A DNA stretch of 40,912 nucleotides from a virus: positions 1 through 40,912 of the IMG/VR virus record IMGVR_UViG_3300024182_000015; one strand, given 5' to 3'. Below, one piece after another: positions 29,541 to 36,948 of this stretch. A model generated the notes under the pieces. The model searched no databases. It was not told the origin of the DNA and worked only from the letters and a program-made list of their open reading frames with translations. The position numbers and the translations under genes are program-made. Positions within the stretch are counted from its first letter, which is position 1. Each line of letters opens with the position of its first letter.

Positions 29541-29774
29541 TTAGCTCTCCTTGTCGATTGAATTGAAATGGTGCGCGCAGAACTCGAGTTCAGACTGCAG
29601 GTGATGTACGGTAGCTTTCTCGCGGCAGTCGCCGTACTGGTCTTCGTACCAGCACTGGCCGAGCTGGGCCTCGGCGACGACCCTGCTGACGCGGCGGATC
29701 TCAAATTCGATGGCGGATTCGAATACCTGTGGAAAAGATCGAGAGGAGAGAACGGTAAGATGCTGTGCAGCCAT
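29541..29774 (-). CDS. Small Cys/His protein heading the recombination operon
   Basis: 77 residues, ATG 29774 with GGAGG five bases upstream; an in-frame TTG at 29786 is less likely. The C-terminal part, CWYEDQYGDCREKATVHHLQ followed by ELEFCAHHF, has a C...C...HH...CxHH pattern suited to zinc. First gene of the minus-strand operon, about 80 bases downstream of the promoter. Function unknown. Confidence 0.65.
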   Translation of the reverse strand: MAAQHLTVLSSRSFPQVFESAIEFEIRRVSRVVAEAQLGQCWYEDQYGDCREKATVHHLQSELEFCAHHFNSIDKES

Positions 29775-29852
29775 TTGAGCCTCCAAGTCAGGTTCAGGTG
29801 GTTAGGGCTGAGTCGTGTGTTGCAAGCACCGACTCGGCCCGACTACAGATAC

Positions 29853-29881
29853 ATTGTCTCACCGTGCTTGCACGGTGTCAA
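29853..29881 (-). promoter_or_regulatory. Minus-strand sigma70 promoter with an operator in its spacer
   Basis: On the minus strand: TTGACA (29881-29876, perfect consensus), a 17-base spacer, GACAAT (29858-29853). The spacer is almost wholly the perfect palindrome CACCGTGC-TT-GCACGGTG (29860-29877, plus-strand reading; arms 8 bp), so a bound repressor would block RNA polymerase directly. It drives the recombination operon. Confidence 0.75.
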
Positions 29882-29891
29882 GTCTTTTTAA

Positions 29892-29920
29892 TTGCAATCC
29901 TGCCTGCACGGTGATACATT
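29892..29920 (+). promoter_or_regulatory. Plus-strand promoter with half operator, leaderless start
   Basis: TTGCAA (29892-29897), a 17-base spacer containing TGCACGGTG, TACATT (29915-29920), then seven bases to ATG 29928. The spacer repeats one arm (GCACGGTG) of the operator in the opposing promoter, followed in both by GATACATT/GACAATGTATC-like sequence, so the same regulator may bind both with different strength. Confidence 0.55.
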
Positions 29921-29927
29921 CCCCATC

Positions 29928-30092
29928 ATGGACGTCCGAGAAATGGCCCGACTCGGGGGCCTGGCCCGAGCACAATCCATGACGGAAAACGAGCGCCGCG
30001 CAAGTGCGCTGAAAGCGTCAAAAGCAGCGGCGGCGGCCCGAACGCGCAAGGCGAAGGCGAAAAAGCGGGCCGCGAAAAAAGTCTCCGAGTGA
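29928..30092 (+). CDS. Small basic protein, relative of the 21979 product
   Basis: 54 residues: MDVREMARLGGLARAQSMTE, NERRASALKASKAAAAARTR, then a Lys/Ala-rich tail. It shares with 21979 the order Arg-x-Gly-Gly ... Met-Thr-x-Glu-x-Arg-Arg ... Ala/Lys helix, and the same promoter layout. The composition suggests nucleic-acid binding. It faces the recombination operon across a shared operator region, a place where a Cro-like regulator would sit, but no helix-turn-helix is recognised. The stop overlaps the GTG start of the methyltransferase. Confidence 0.6.
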   Translation: MDVREMARLGGLARAQSMTENERRASALKASKAAAAARTRKAKAKKRAAKKVSE

Positions 30093-30817
30093 TCCGCTCC
30101 CTGCTCAAACAGTTCAGCCGCGGCCGCGTGCTGAAGCGCCATCTGCCGCCCGAATTCGGCAGCCATGCCTTCTACGTTACCCCGGAGTCAGCCCTCGGTT
30201 ACTGGCGGTACGACGTCTCGCGCGTCGACTCATTCCTGCTTTCGATGGCTCGCGAACTGGTCCGGCCCGGAATGGTGGTGTGGGATGTGGGAGCGAATGT
30301 GGGCTTGTTTTCCTTTGCCGCGGCCGGACTGGGAGCTTCGGTGATTGCGATCGAGGCCGACGCCTGGCTGGCCCACCTAATGCAGCGATCCGCCTGGCTG
30401 AACCGGCTCCCCGTAACGGCAATTACGGCCGCGGCATCGAGCGCAATCGGAGTTTCCTGCCTCCACCTGTCCGAAAACGGCAGAGCGTCGAATTCGGTCA
30501 AGGGGGAAGGTCCCGAGCAAGCTGTCGTAGGGATCCCCCTCGATATGCTGCTCGATCACTTCCCTGCCCCAGCGCTTTTGAAGATCGATGTCGAAGGCGC
30601 GGAACTGGCGGTCCTCGAGGGTGCAGCTAGGGTGCTAGCGCATCACCCGGTAGTCTTCTGCGAAGTGACGCAGAATCACCGCGAAGTGGGAGCCTTATTT
30701 CGGGAAGCGGGATACACCCTATATCCGGCTCGATTGCAGAATCGTAAGCCGATCGAATGGCCTTCCGTCGACACGCTGGCCGTGCCGGAAAGTCCATCAG
30801 TCCCAGCACTACGGTAA
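30089..30817 (+). CDS. FkbM-family methyltransferase
   Basis: 242 residues from GTG 30089, overlapping the previous stop. SAM-dependent fold: motif I VWDVGANVGLFSF (about 64-76), acidic strand end AIEAD (87-91), and LLKIDVEGAELAVLEGA (about 165-181), the FkbM signature. Family members O-methylate sugars of polysaccharides, lipids or small molecules. Next to the integrase and outside the virion operon, it is a likely lysogenic-conversion gene that could mask or alter surface glycans. It appears richer in G or C homopolymer runs than the neighbouring phage genes, which may indicate recent acquisition; this is a visual impression only. Confidence 0.8.
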   Translation: MIRSLLKQFSRGRVLKRHLPPEFGSHAFYVTPESALGYWRYDVSRVDSFLLSMARELVRPGMVVWDVGANVGLFSFAAAGLGASVIAIEADAWLAHLMQRSAWLNRLPVTAITAAASSAIGVSCLHLSENGRASNSVKGEGPEQAVVGIPLDMLLDHFPAPALLKIDVEGAELAVLEGAARVLAHHPVVFCEVTQNHREVGALFREAGYTLYPARLQNRKPIEWPSVDTLAVPESPSVPALR

Positions 30818-30881
30818 CTTGCTTCCCTGCCCTGTTTGGCCCCAAAGTAGCTCTGATTCGAAAGCCAATGCTCCATTCCAT

Positions 30882-30899
30882 CGCGCCGGGCCCGGCGCG
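30882..30899. repeat. 18-bp perfect GC palindrome
   Basis: CGCGCCGGG followed directly by CCCGGCGCG, in the 120-base gap after the methyltransferase gene. There is no loop and no T tract on either strand, so it is not a standard terminator. It could be a protein-binding site or a weak cruciform/terminator. Nothing else is visible in this gap. Confidence 0.6.
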
Positions 30900-30937
30900 G
30901 TGATCACTCGTCATCCGAAAGTCCTTGCTGCGTCCAG

Positions 30938-31297
30938 ATGGCCCGCAAATTCTGCGTCATTTCCACCTACGGCACCGGCCCGACCGGCGAGCGCTTGAAA
31001 AAGAGCGTCGCGCAGCTGCTGGTGCGCCGCCTGTTTGCTGACTGGGTGCGGGATAAAAGCGGAGCGATCATCGGGATCCGCCGGCGCGAGCTCGCGGCCA
31101 TCCCCGCCGATGCCGTCTTTGCGAAAGTCTCGCCGAGCGATCGCCCAGTGATCACCGAATTTATGAGCGAGCCCTATGCAGCATGTGAGCTGCCAGGAAT
31201 CCGATTTGTCCCGCCGAAGACCGATCCGCGGCCGCCGATCGGCGCGATCCGCGCCGGCTGGGATTGGACTCGAGAGCCGGACTACTTGAGAGTATGA
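30938..31297 (+). CDS. Hypothetical protein upstream of the integrase
   Basis: 119 residues, ATG 30938 without a clear ribosome site. Basic N-terminal half (ERLKKSVAQLLVRRLFADWV, IIGIRRRELAAIP) and a Pro-rich end (FVPPKTDPRPPIGAIRAGWD). Not recognised. Codon use matches the phage. It may be early or lysogeny-related, given its place between the methyltransferase and the integrase. Confidence 0.5.
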   Translation: MARKFCVISTYGTGPTGERLKKSVAQLLVRRLFADWVRDKSGAIIGIRRRELAAIPADAVFAKVSPSDRPVITEFMSEPYAACELPGIRFVPPKTDPRPPIGAIRAGWDWTREPDYLRV

Positions 31298-31309
31298 AAG
31301 CCGCTGCCA

Positions 31310-31498
31310 GTGTTATTCGATCGGTTCGAAGCGAGCGTCGATCTGGCGTTGATCCAGGCCTCGGCTGGGAAGGTTATTGCGCCGGAGATGAGGCTGATTC
31401 TGGCGCTAGTGATCTTCGATGGCTTCCTGCTTTTTCCGAGCGCCCAGGAACGCGCGCAACCGGCCGAGCATAGATTTAACAATTCGTTGTTTTGTTAA
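31310..31498 (+). CDS. Doubtful small ORF before the integrase
   Basis: 62 residues from GTG 31310. Codons look phage-like. An internal ATG at 31388 would give a 36-residue hydrophobic peptide (MRLILALVIFDGFLLFPSAQ at its start) that resembles a short signal or membrane peptide. Competing frames on both strands exist here and no ribosome site is convincing. Its 3' end overlaps the inverted repeat before the integrase. Confidence 0.3.
   Translation: MLFDRFEASVDLALIQASAGKVIAPEMRLILALVIFDGFLLFPSAQERAQPAEHRFNNSLFC
31476..31498. repeat. Inverted repeat before the integrase (possible att/arm or operator site)
   Basis: TTAACAA, nine bases, TTGTTAA (arms 31476-31482 and 31492-31498), with a second small dyad AACAA-TTCG-TTGTT overlapping it. 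It is AT-rich in a GC-rich genome and lies 16 bases before the integrase ATG. It could be recombinase-binding sequence at attP or an operator of the integrase promoter. Confidence 0.4.
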
Positions 31499-31514
31499 GG
31501 GATTTTGATTTCGC

Positions 31515-32051
31515 ATGCCTATTCAAAGCATCAATCGCGCCGAGCTGCTGGCCCTGCTCGAGTGTGCGAAGCGCAAGCGAACGCGCGATTGGCTGATGAT
31601 CTTACTGGCATTCAATCACGGCCTGCGCGCTTCCGAAGTCGTTGCACTGACGCCAGTTAATTTCTCTTCGACCCATATCACCGTGCAGCGGCTGAAAGGC
31701 TCCCTGCGCACGACGCAGGCGCTGCGCGAAGACGCGAATCCGCTGCTCGACGAGCGCAAAGCGCTGTTTGAATACCTTCGAAAAAAGCCTCGGAATCAAA
31801 GGCTTTTCAATGTGTCCCGCGTGCGGTTTTGGCAGCTGATGCAGGAGCACGCGAAGGCCGCCGACATCGAAGAGCACAAGCGTCACCCTCACGTGTTGAA
31901 GCACTCGATCGCGATGCAAACTATAGAAAGCGCTGGAATTGAAAACGTCCGGCAGCATCTCGGACACAAGTCGATCGGATCGACCGGCGCTTATCTCCGA
32001 GTCACAGACGAGGCCGCCGGCGCCGCCATAAAAAAGGCCCTGGCGGTTTGA
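31515..32051 (+). CDS. Minimal tyrosine recombinase (integrase)
   Basis: 178 residues, only the catalytic domain. Arg38 (HGLRASEVVAL), Lys61 (QRLKGS), His126 with Lys129 (HPHVLKH, where most relatives have Arg), His151 (LGHKSIGSTGAY) and the nucleophile Tyr160. The N-terminal core-binding and arm-binding domains of usual phage integrases (300-400 residues) are missing. It may integrate the phage with host help, use simple sites, or act as a resolvase for genome multimers. The neighbouring inverted repeat is a candidate site. The conservative His-x-x-Lys change is seen in some active recombinases. Confidence 0.8.
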   Translation: MPIQSINRAELLALLECAKRKRTRDWLMILLAFNHGLRASEVVALTPVNFSSTHITVQRLKGSLRTTQALREDANPLLDERKALFEYLRKKPRNQRLFNVSRVRFWQLMQEHAKAADIEEHKRHPHVLKHSIAMQTIESAGIENVRQHLGHKSIGSTGAYLRVTDEAAGAAIKKALAV

Positions 32052-32080
32052 TTGTTTGATTTATATGAGGGATTTCAAAC

Positions 32081-32347
32081 GTGCGATCGCAGGCACAACA
32101 CGAACGCCAGCAGCGGCTCGAGATGAGCGCGCGGCGAGCGAAAGAGCTGGCAATGCTACAACTTAGCGCGAAGACGGCCGATCACCGATACGTGCAAGAC
32201 GCGGCCGGCTGGATCTGGCGCGGTGTGCTCGAGCGCAAGCTGAAAGCAAAAGATCGGCTGCCCCTGGCCGAGCAGCGCCGGCTTCGGACGCTGGTCGTCC
32301 TCGAGTCAGCCAGGCTGATCGACGGGCAGAGTTACTTCGGTGTTTAA
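32081..32347 (+). CDS. Hypothetical basic helical protein
   Basis: 88 residues from GTG 32081 with GAGGGA upstream. Strongly helical and charged (QHERQQRLEMSARRAKELAM, ERKLKAKDRLPLAEQRRLRT). Not recognised. First gene of the block that leads into packaging genes, so possibly a late-gene or packaging accessory protein. Confidence 0.5.
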   Translation: MRSQAQHERQQRLEMSARRAKELAMLQLSAKTADHRYVQDAAGWIWRGVLERKLKAKDRLPLAEQRRLRTLVVLESARLIDGQSYFGV

Positions 32348-32348
32348 G

Positions 32349-32585
32349 ATGACGAAGTCAAAGAACACAGCGCGCGGCCGTGAGATCGCGGAAGGCCGGC
32401 GATTCCAGAAATACGCGGGCCCGCGGCGGAAGATGGAAGCACTGTGGCAGCTGATCTCGGCGCCGCCGATCCCGCCATCGGCGCCAGTCCGGCAGATTGT
32501 CGTCAAGCGCTATACCGCGGCCGGCGAAGAGCTGGTCGGATTGCGCCAGGTGATTTGTGTGCCTGTGCTCGAGCTGCGCGCATGA
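32349..32585 (+). CDS. Small hypothetical protein
   Basis: 78 residues, ATG 32349 just after the previous stop (an in-frame GTG at 32340 would overlap it). Basic N-terminal helix (GREIAEGRRFQKYAGPRRKM) and a short beta-like end (QIVVKRYTAAGEELVGLRQV). Not recognised. Close spacing on both sides implies co-transcription with the terminase genes. Confidence 0.5.
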   Translation: MTKSKNTARGREIAEGRRFQKYAGPRRKMEALWQLISAPPIPPSAPVRQIVVKRYTAAGEELVGLRQVICVPVLELRA

Positions 32586-32595
32586 AAGGGAAGCA

Positions 32596-33288
32596 ATGAA
32601 ATACATCGCGAATCCGGTCGAAGTCGACGCGCGCAAGATCCTGGCAGTGGGCGAACTGAGAAACGACGGCAGCCGGCAGATCACGGTCGCGCCTGACGAT
32701 CCAAAGGCGACGACTCTAGGCGTCGCCGACTTAATTGCCGACGCCGGCATGCTGGCGCGCATGATGCCCGTCCCTGGCGACTATGTCGTGCTGCAGGCCG
32801 ACGGCTATCTGTACCTGAATCCGAAAGACGTCTTCGAACGAAAGTACCGGCCGGATCTGGCCGTCGTAATGAATGGCGTCGCCGATCACGCTCGCATGCA
32901 AGGGATCCGCGGCGCTGTTGCGCGCGGCTGGTGTTACGCAAAGAATTCGGCAAAGGAATTCGACTCTGATCTCGCCGAAGCGATCGTCAACGAAGTCGCC
33001 AAGCTGCTCGAGGACTGCGACCAGAAAGTTTACCTCACTGGTTCGGCCCAGCTGTCAGTCGTCGCGCTCACCGTGATCGAGAACGGCGAAGCAAAAGGCG
33101 CGCATGTCGACGTCACGAAATTCGTCGACGCCTATCGAACGATGAGTCGCGGCCAGTTTTACGAAACTTGGCTTCGCCCTATGCTCGAGCAGCTGCTCGG
33201 CAAGTCGCCGGCTCTCGAGCCTGATGCCGAGCCGAACGCATTCGAGCTCGGCGCCGCAGTCCGCCGCGCGGGCCTTGCTGGCAAATGA
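32596..33288 (+). CDS. Phage protein with N-terminal PGDY domain
   Basis: 230 residues, ATG 32596 with AAAGGGAAGCA upstream. Residues 1-85 follow a widespread phage small-protein pattern (MKYIANPVEVDARKIL ... PGDYVVLQADGYLYLNPKDVFERKYRP). The rest (about 95-230) is mostly helical and acidic (DLAEAIVNEVAKLLEDCDQK). The function of the N-terminal family is unknown. Overlaps the small terminase ATG, so it is in the packaging operon. Confidence 0.6.
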   Translation: MKYIANPVEVDARKILAVGELRNDGSRQITVAPDDPKATTLGVADLIADAGMLARMMPVPGDYVVLQADGYLYLNPKDVFERKYRPDLAVVMNGVADHARMQGIRGAVARGWCYAKNSAKEFDSDLAEAIVNEVAKLLEDCDQKVYLTGSAQLSVVALTVIENGEAKGAHVDVTKFVDAYRTMSRGQFYETWLRPMLEQLLGKSPALEPDAEPNAFELGAAVRRAGLAGK

Positions 33289-33662
33289 GCGATGCACCGA
33301 AGAAGCGAGGCGGCGCCCGACCAGGCGCCGGCCGACGCAAGACTCGGCTGATTCCGATGCCGATCGACGGCCGCAGTACCAGCGGCCAGCGCAAGGCCCA
33401 GGAAATTATCGACGCGCTGAATCGGCCGGCGAAAGACTCTGACAGTTACGAGATAAAGCAGTTTCGGCTGATCGACGACGCCGGCGTGCGTGAGTCGCTG
33501 GATCTCAGGCGCTGGCTATACGACAAAGTGAGCGGCAAGGCGATGCAGACCGTCAACCATCTGCACGACAAGCCGATCGAGCACAACGTCACGCTAACTT
33601 TGAGCGAGCGATTCCGCGTCGCCATGCAAAAGGCCGAGCAACGTGTCGCCGACAACAGATGA
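33285..33662 (+). CDS. Putative terminase small subunit
   Basis: 125 residues. Starts KKRGGARPGAGRRKTRLIPM, a motif typical of small terminase subunits and related DNA-binding phage proteins, then helices (GQRKAQEIIDALNR, RESLDLRRWLYDKVSGKAMQ) and a C-terminal beta strand plus helix (IEHNVTLTLSERFRVAMQKA). Small subunits recognise packaging sites and regulate the motor. It directly precedes and overlaps the large terminase gene by 20 bases, the standard arrangement. Confidence 0.7.
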   Translation: MSDAPKKRGGARPGAGRRKTRLIPMPIDGRSTSGQRKAQEIIDALNRPAKDSDSYEIKQFRLIDDAGVRESLDLRRWLYDKVSGKAMQTVNHLHDKPIEHNVTLTLSERFRVAMQKAEQRVADNR

Positions 33663-35166
33663 GGCCATCGATTACGAGCAAGCGCTCGTCGAAAAGCTTT
33701 ATAGCTTCCGCTGGGATCCGCTGGCCTGCGTCCTGTATTCGTTTCCCTGGGGCGAGCCTGGCACAGAGCTCGAGCGCGTCCCTGGCCCGCGAAAATTCCA
33801 GCGCAAGTTTCTCGCGGAGCTGGGCGAGCACCTGCAGAATCCGGCGACGCGGCACAAAGTCTTTCGGAAGGCAGTCTCGAGCGGTCACGGCATCGGCAAG
33901 AGCGCGCTAGTCGGCCAGATCGTGCACTGGGCGAAGTCGACTTGCCTCGATTGCAAAGTGCTGATCACGGCTAACACCGGCGACCAGCTCAAATCGAAAA
34001 CGCAGCCGGAGATCTCAAAGTGGTTTCGGCTCTGCATCAATAAAGATTGGTTCGACGTGCACGTGACGTCGATCAAGGTAAACGATGCCGAGCACGAAAG
34101 CACCTGGCGCACCGACTTTAATACCTGGAGTGAAGACAATCCGCAGGCCTTCGCCGGCGCGCACAACGCCGGCAAACGGCTCGTTATCATCTTCGACGAA
34201 GCCAGCGGCATTTCGGACGCGATCTGGAAGACGGTCGAAGGCGCGCTGTCGGACGCGGACACCGAAATTATCTGGATCGCTTTCAGCCAGGCCACGCGGC
34301 CGGACGGCGCATTCTATGAGGCCGTATTCGGCGACCAGCGGCACCGATGGCGCCCAGAAGTAATCGACAGCCGCACTGTTGAAGGCATCAACGTCGAAGA
34401 GATCGAAGAGGCGATCGAAGTCTATGGCGAGAATTCTGATCATGTGCGCGTCAGATGGCTCGGCCTTTTCCCGCTTGCTGGCGGCGGAAAATTCATCGAT
34501 CTTGAGCTGGTCACTGGCGCACAGCAACGGCCCGCGGTCTGCCTGGTCGACGATCCTCTCGTCGCCGGCGTCGATTTCGCCTGGGGCGGAAGTGACGACA
34601 ACGTTATCAGATTCCGAAAAGGCCTCGATGCTCGATCGATTCCCCCGATCAAAGTCAAAGGCGAGTTTACGAAAGATCCCGCCATCATGGTCGGGAAGAT
34701 CGTCGACGTACTCAGTCGAAGCTGGAATGGCGACCTCGTCGCCATGATGTTCTTTGACTCGGCCGGCATCGCGTCGGCCGTGCAGAGCGGCGTCAGAGCG
34801 CTCGGCTACACCGAGAGAATCATGGTAGTAAACTTCGGCGCCGACTCACCGAAGCCGCACTGCGCATACTTCCGCGATTTCATGTGGGACGAGATGAAAA
34901 AGTGGCTGCGCGATGGCGGCGCCATCGATCGCGACCACGAGCTCGCCGCAGATCTGCAGAAGCCGATCCTGGTAAGCGATCGGCTGCAGCGCGTGAAACT
35001 CGAGTCAAAAGACGACATGAAAAAGCGCCTGGCGAAAATGGGCCTCGATTCCAGCTCGCCGGACGATGGCGACGCCCTGGCGCTCACGTTCGCGATGAAA
35101 GTCGCCGCAAAGAAAAAGTCACAGCCGAAACCAGCGCGGCCGAAGCATCGATCGGCCTGGAATTGA
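33643..35166 (+). CDS. terL: Terminase large subunit
   Basis: 507 residues from GTG 33643. ATPase: Walker A SGHGIGKSA at 80-88, Walker B VIIFDEA at 181-187, coupling motif IAFSQAT near 212-218. RNase H-like nuclease: GVDFAW (Asp311), FFDSAG (Asp372), and DDGDALALTFA near residues 475-485. Complete motifs indicate an active packaging motor and headful nuclease. Length is normal for P22/Sf6-type terminases (about 470-510). It leads into the head genes after a short, mobile-looking beta-helix cassette. Confidence 0.93.
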   Translation: MSPTTDEAIDYEQALVEKLYSFRWDPLACVLYSFPWGEPGTELERVPGPRKFQRKFLAELGEHLQNPATRHKVFRKAVSSGHGIGKSALVGQIVHWAKSTCLDCKVLITANTGDQLKSKTQPEISKWFRLCINKDWFDVHVTSIKVNDAEHESTWRTDFNTWSEDNPQAFAGAHNAGKRLVIIFDEASGISDAIWKTVEGALSDADTEIIWIAFSQATRPDGAFYEAVFGDQRHRWRPEVIDSRTVEGINVEEIEEAIEVYGENSDHVRVRWLGLFPLAGGGKFIDLELVTGAQQRPAVCLVDDPLVAGVDFAWGGSDDNVIRFRKGLDARSIPPIKVKGEFTKDPAIMVGKIVDVLSRSWNGDLVAMMFFDSAGIASAVQSGVRALGYTERIMVVNFGADSPKPHCAYFRDFMWDEMKKWLRDGGAIDRDHELAADLQKPILVSDRLQRVKLESKDDMKKRLAKMGLDSSSPDDGDALALTFAMKVAAKKKSQPKPARPKHRSAWN

Positions 35167-35173
35167 GGAAGCC

Positions 35174-35521
35174 ATGCTCGCAGCACAGCCAAACGTCGCC
35201 GGAATGAGATCCGGCGTCGCGATGCCGGTCGGAATGCCCTTGCAAGCGGCACCAGGCCAGCCAGGCGCGCAACCGATGCCTGTTCGCGGCGTTCCTATGG
35301 GATTTCAAGGCGCCCAGCCTGGCGCGATGCCAGGGCAGCCAGTAGCGCCGATCGCGCGGCCGATGATGCCCGTAAACGGCACAGCGATGCCAGCACCGAT
35401 CGCGCAGCCTGGGACGCCAGGCGGCCCGCCGCTGCAGACTGGCACGCCGGCACGGCCGCAATCGATGCTCATGCATCCGGACGTGCAGAATTTTCTCCGT
35501 CAGAGAATGGGGATCCAATGA
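35174..35521 (+). CDS. Pro/Gly/Met/Ala-rich low-complexity protein
   Basis: 115 residues made almost only of Pro, Gly, Ala, Met, Gln and Val, with repeated MPV/MPL/MPG units, ending in a short helix (HPDVQNFLRQRMGIQ). ATG 35174 has GAGGAAG just upstream. Disordered; possibly a flexible virion or assembly linker. No family recognised. The stop overlaps the next ATG. Confidence 0.55.
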   Translation: MLAAQPNVAGMRSGVAMPVGMPLQAAPGQPGAQPMPVRGVPMGFQGAQPGAMPGQPVAPIARPMMPVNGTAMPAPIAQPGTPGGPPLQTGTPARPQSMLMHPDVQNFLRQRMGIQ

Positions 35522-35721
35522 CACAACTTAACGCAGCATCCCGCCGAGCGCTGCCGGCGAGCGATTTCGGCATGCCAGGCTCGAGAAAATACCCAATGCC
35601 CGACAAATCACACGCCGCGAACGCGAAGGCCCGCGCGACGCAGGCCGTCAAAGCCGGCCGAATGAGCTCGTCGACCGCGGCCAAGATCAAAGCGAAGGCG
35701 AATCGCAAGCTGCACGGTTAA
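35518..35721 (+). CDS. Small conserved phage protein (DUF6582-like)
   Basis: 67 residues: ASRRALPASDFGMPGSRKYP, then HAANAKARATQAV and helices ending KIKAKANRKLHG. This plan (LP-x-S-x-F-x-P-G-x-x-x-YP ... HA-x-NAKARA) is common in phage head-gene clusters and in phage prohead-related proteins. Role unknown. The family name is from memory of the pattern. Confidence 0.6.
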   Translation: MTQLNAASRRALPASDFGMPGSRKYPMPDKSHAANAKARATQAVKAGRMSSSTAAKIKAKANRKLHG

Positions 35722-35747
35722 AGCTTCCCGCGCGAGTGGGGATCTGG

Positions 35748-35780
35748 CGGCGCCGGTACTTCGGGGGAGGACCGGCGCCG
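35748..35780. repeat. Strong stem-loop upstream of the beta-helix gene
   Basis: CGGCGCCGGT (35748-35757), 13-base loop, ACCGGCGCCG (35771-35780): a perfect 10-bp stem. There is no T tract next to it, so termination is uncertain. It lies in the 150-base gap after the 35518 gene and before the ATG at 35873 and, with the terminator at 36949, brackets the beta-helix gene. Confidence 0.7.
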
Positions 35781-35872
35781 TCTGCTAACAAGTTTTCGAG
35801 GCTAATGGATCACGGCACAGCGGAATCTGCCGACTTGCCGCCCAGGCCTCGCGCACCAAAGGAAGAAACACC

Positions 35873-36898
35873 ATGACGCAACTTTCAGCAGGTCCATTCG
35901 GAAGCTATACACCGGCAGCCGCGGCCGCGATCGCCGCCGCCATCGCCGCCGGCGGATTCGGGACGACTGGCCTGGTTTACTACTGTGATCCCGTCAACGG
36001 CCTCGATACAAACGACGGCCAGACTCCGAACACGATCTCATCTGGGCATGGCCCTGTGCAGTCGCTGGCGGCCGGCTACGCGCTTTTACGCAGCGGCTTT
36101 AACGATGTCCTGGTGCTGATCGGCAACGGCCAGGCCAGCGGATCCGCTCGCATCACGACTTTCACCTGGGCGAAAAACGCCGCTCACCTGATCGGCATCT
36201 GCGCACCGTCTGCCGTTTCCCAGCGCGCACGCATTGCCAACCCGACGACCGCGGGCCTCACCATTACGGCCAACTTTTTCACTGTCAGCGGCAATGGTTG
36301 CCTGTTTCAAAATGTCAGCTGGTTCCAAGGCGCCGGCGCCGGCCAGACCGGCATCGCCGCGGCAATCCTGATGACGATCACCGGCTCGCGCAATGCCTTC
36401 ATAAATTGCGACTTCGAAGGAATGGGCGACACGACTGCATCGGCCGATGCAGGCTCGCGCGATATCCTGATTTCCGGCGGCGGCCAGGAAAACTATTTCC
36501 TGCATTGCAACGTCGGCCTGGATACCGTGCAGCGCACGAATGCAAACGCGAGCGTCGAGATCGCCGGCGGCGGCCCGCGGAATATCTTCGAGAATTGCAC
36601 CTTCCCGATCGACTCGAGCGACGGTCTGCAATATGCGTTACTGGTCGCTGCAGCGTCGGGCCTCGATCGCTGGCTGCTCTTCAAGAACTGCATTTTCATC
36701 GGCACGATCCAGAGCGGCGGCACAGCGATCGCGCAGCTGTTTCACCTGGTCGCGTCGGCCGGCGGAATGGTCATCCTCGATCTGGCAAGCGGCTACTACG
36801 GAGTGACCGCGGTCGGAGATGCGACGACAAAGGGCCAGGTCTATCTGTCTGGCGTCGCCGCAACGAATGCCGGCGGCAAGGGCATCGTCGCGACCTAG
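35873..36898 (+). CDS. Pectin-lyase-fold (right-handed beta-helix) protein
   Basis: 341 residues. Begins with an Ala-rich helix, then YYCDPVNGLDTNDGQTPN, an entry motif of beta-helix spikes, followed by repeated short strands with Asn/Cys/Phe ladders (NGCLFQNVSWFQG, AFINCDFEGMGD, NYFLHCNVGLD, NIFENCTFPID, LLFKNCIFIG). No signal peptide. Such folds occur in tailspikes, decoration spikes and polysaccharide lyases. AAAGGAAGAAACACC precedes the ATG. Placed between terminase and portal and bounded by hairpins, it looks like an independently acquired expression unit. Its role as spike or head decoration is inferred. Confidence 0.65.
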   Translation: MTQLSAGPFGSYTPAAAAAIAAAIAAGGFGTTGLVYYCDPVNGLDTNDGQTPNTISSGHGPVQSLAAGYALLRSGFNDVLVLIGNGQASGSARITTFTWAKNAAHLIGICAPSAVSQRARIANPTTAGLTITANFFTVSGNGCLFQNVSWFQGAGAGQTGIAAAILMTITGSRNAFINCDFEGMGDTTASADAGSRDILISGGGQENYFLHCNVGLDTVQRTNANASVEIAGGGPRNIFENCTFPIDSSDGLQYALLVAAASGLDRWLLFKNCIFIGTIQSGGTAIAQLFHLVASAGGMVILDLASGYYGVTAVGDATTKGQVYLSGVAATNAGGKGIVAT

Positions 36899-36948
36899 TT
36901 CCCAGCGCACAACACACAAAGGCCCCTATAGCCAATACGGGCGCTGGC

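Noticed and set aside
29860-29885. Palindrome plus TCAAGTCTTTTT read as a plus-strand terminator
   Set aside because: The T tract is displaced from the stem and the palindrome fits exactly inside the spacer of a consensus-like minus-strand promoter, so an operator is the better reading.
31264-31482. Competing small frames on both strands before the integrase
   Set aside because: The plus frame at 31294 and the minus frame 31282-31482 have composition less like the phage than the 31310 frame; none has a good ribosome site.
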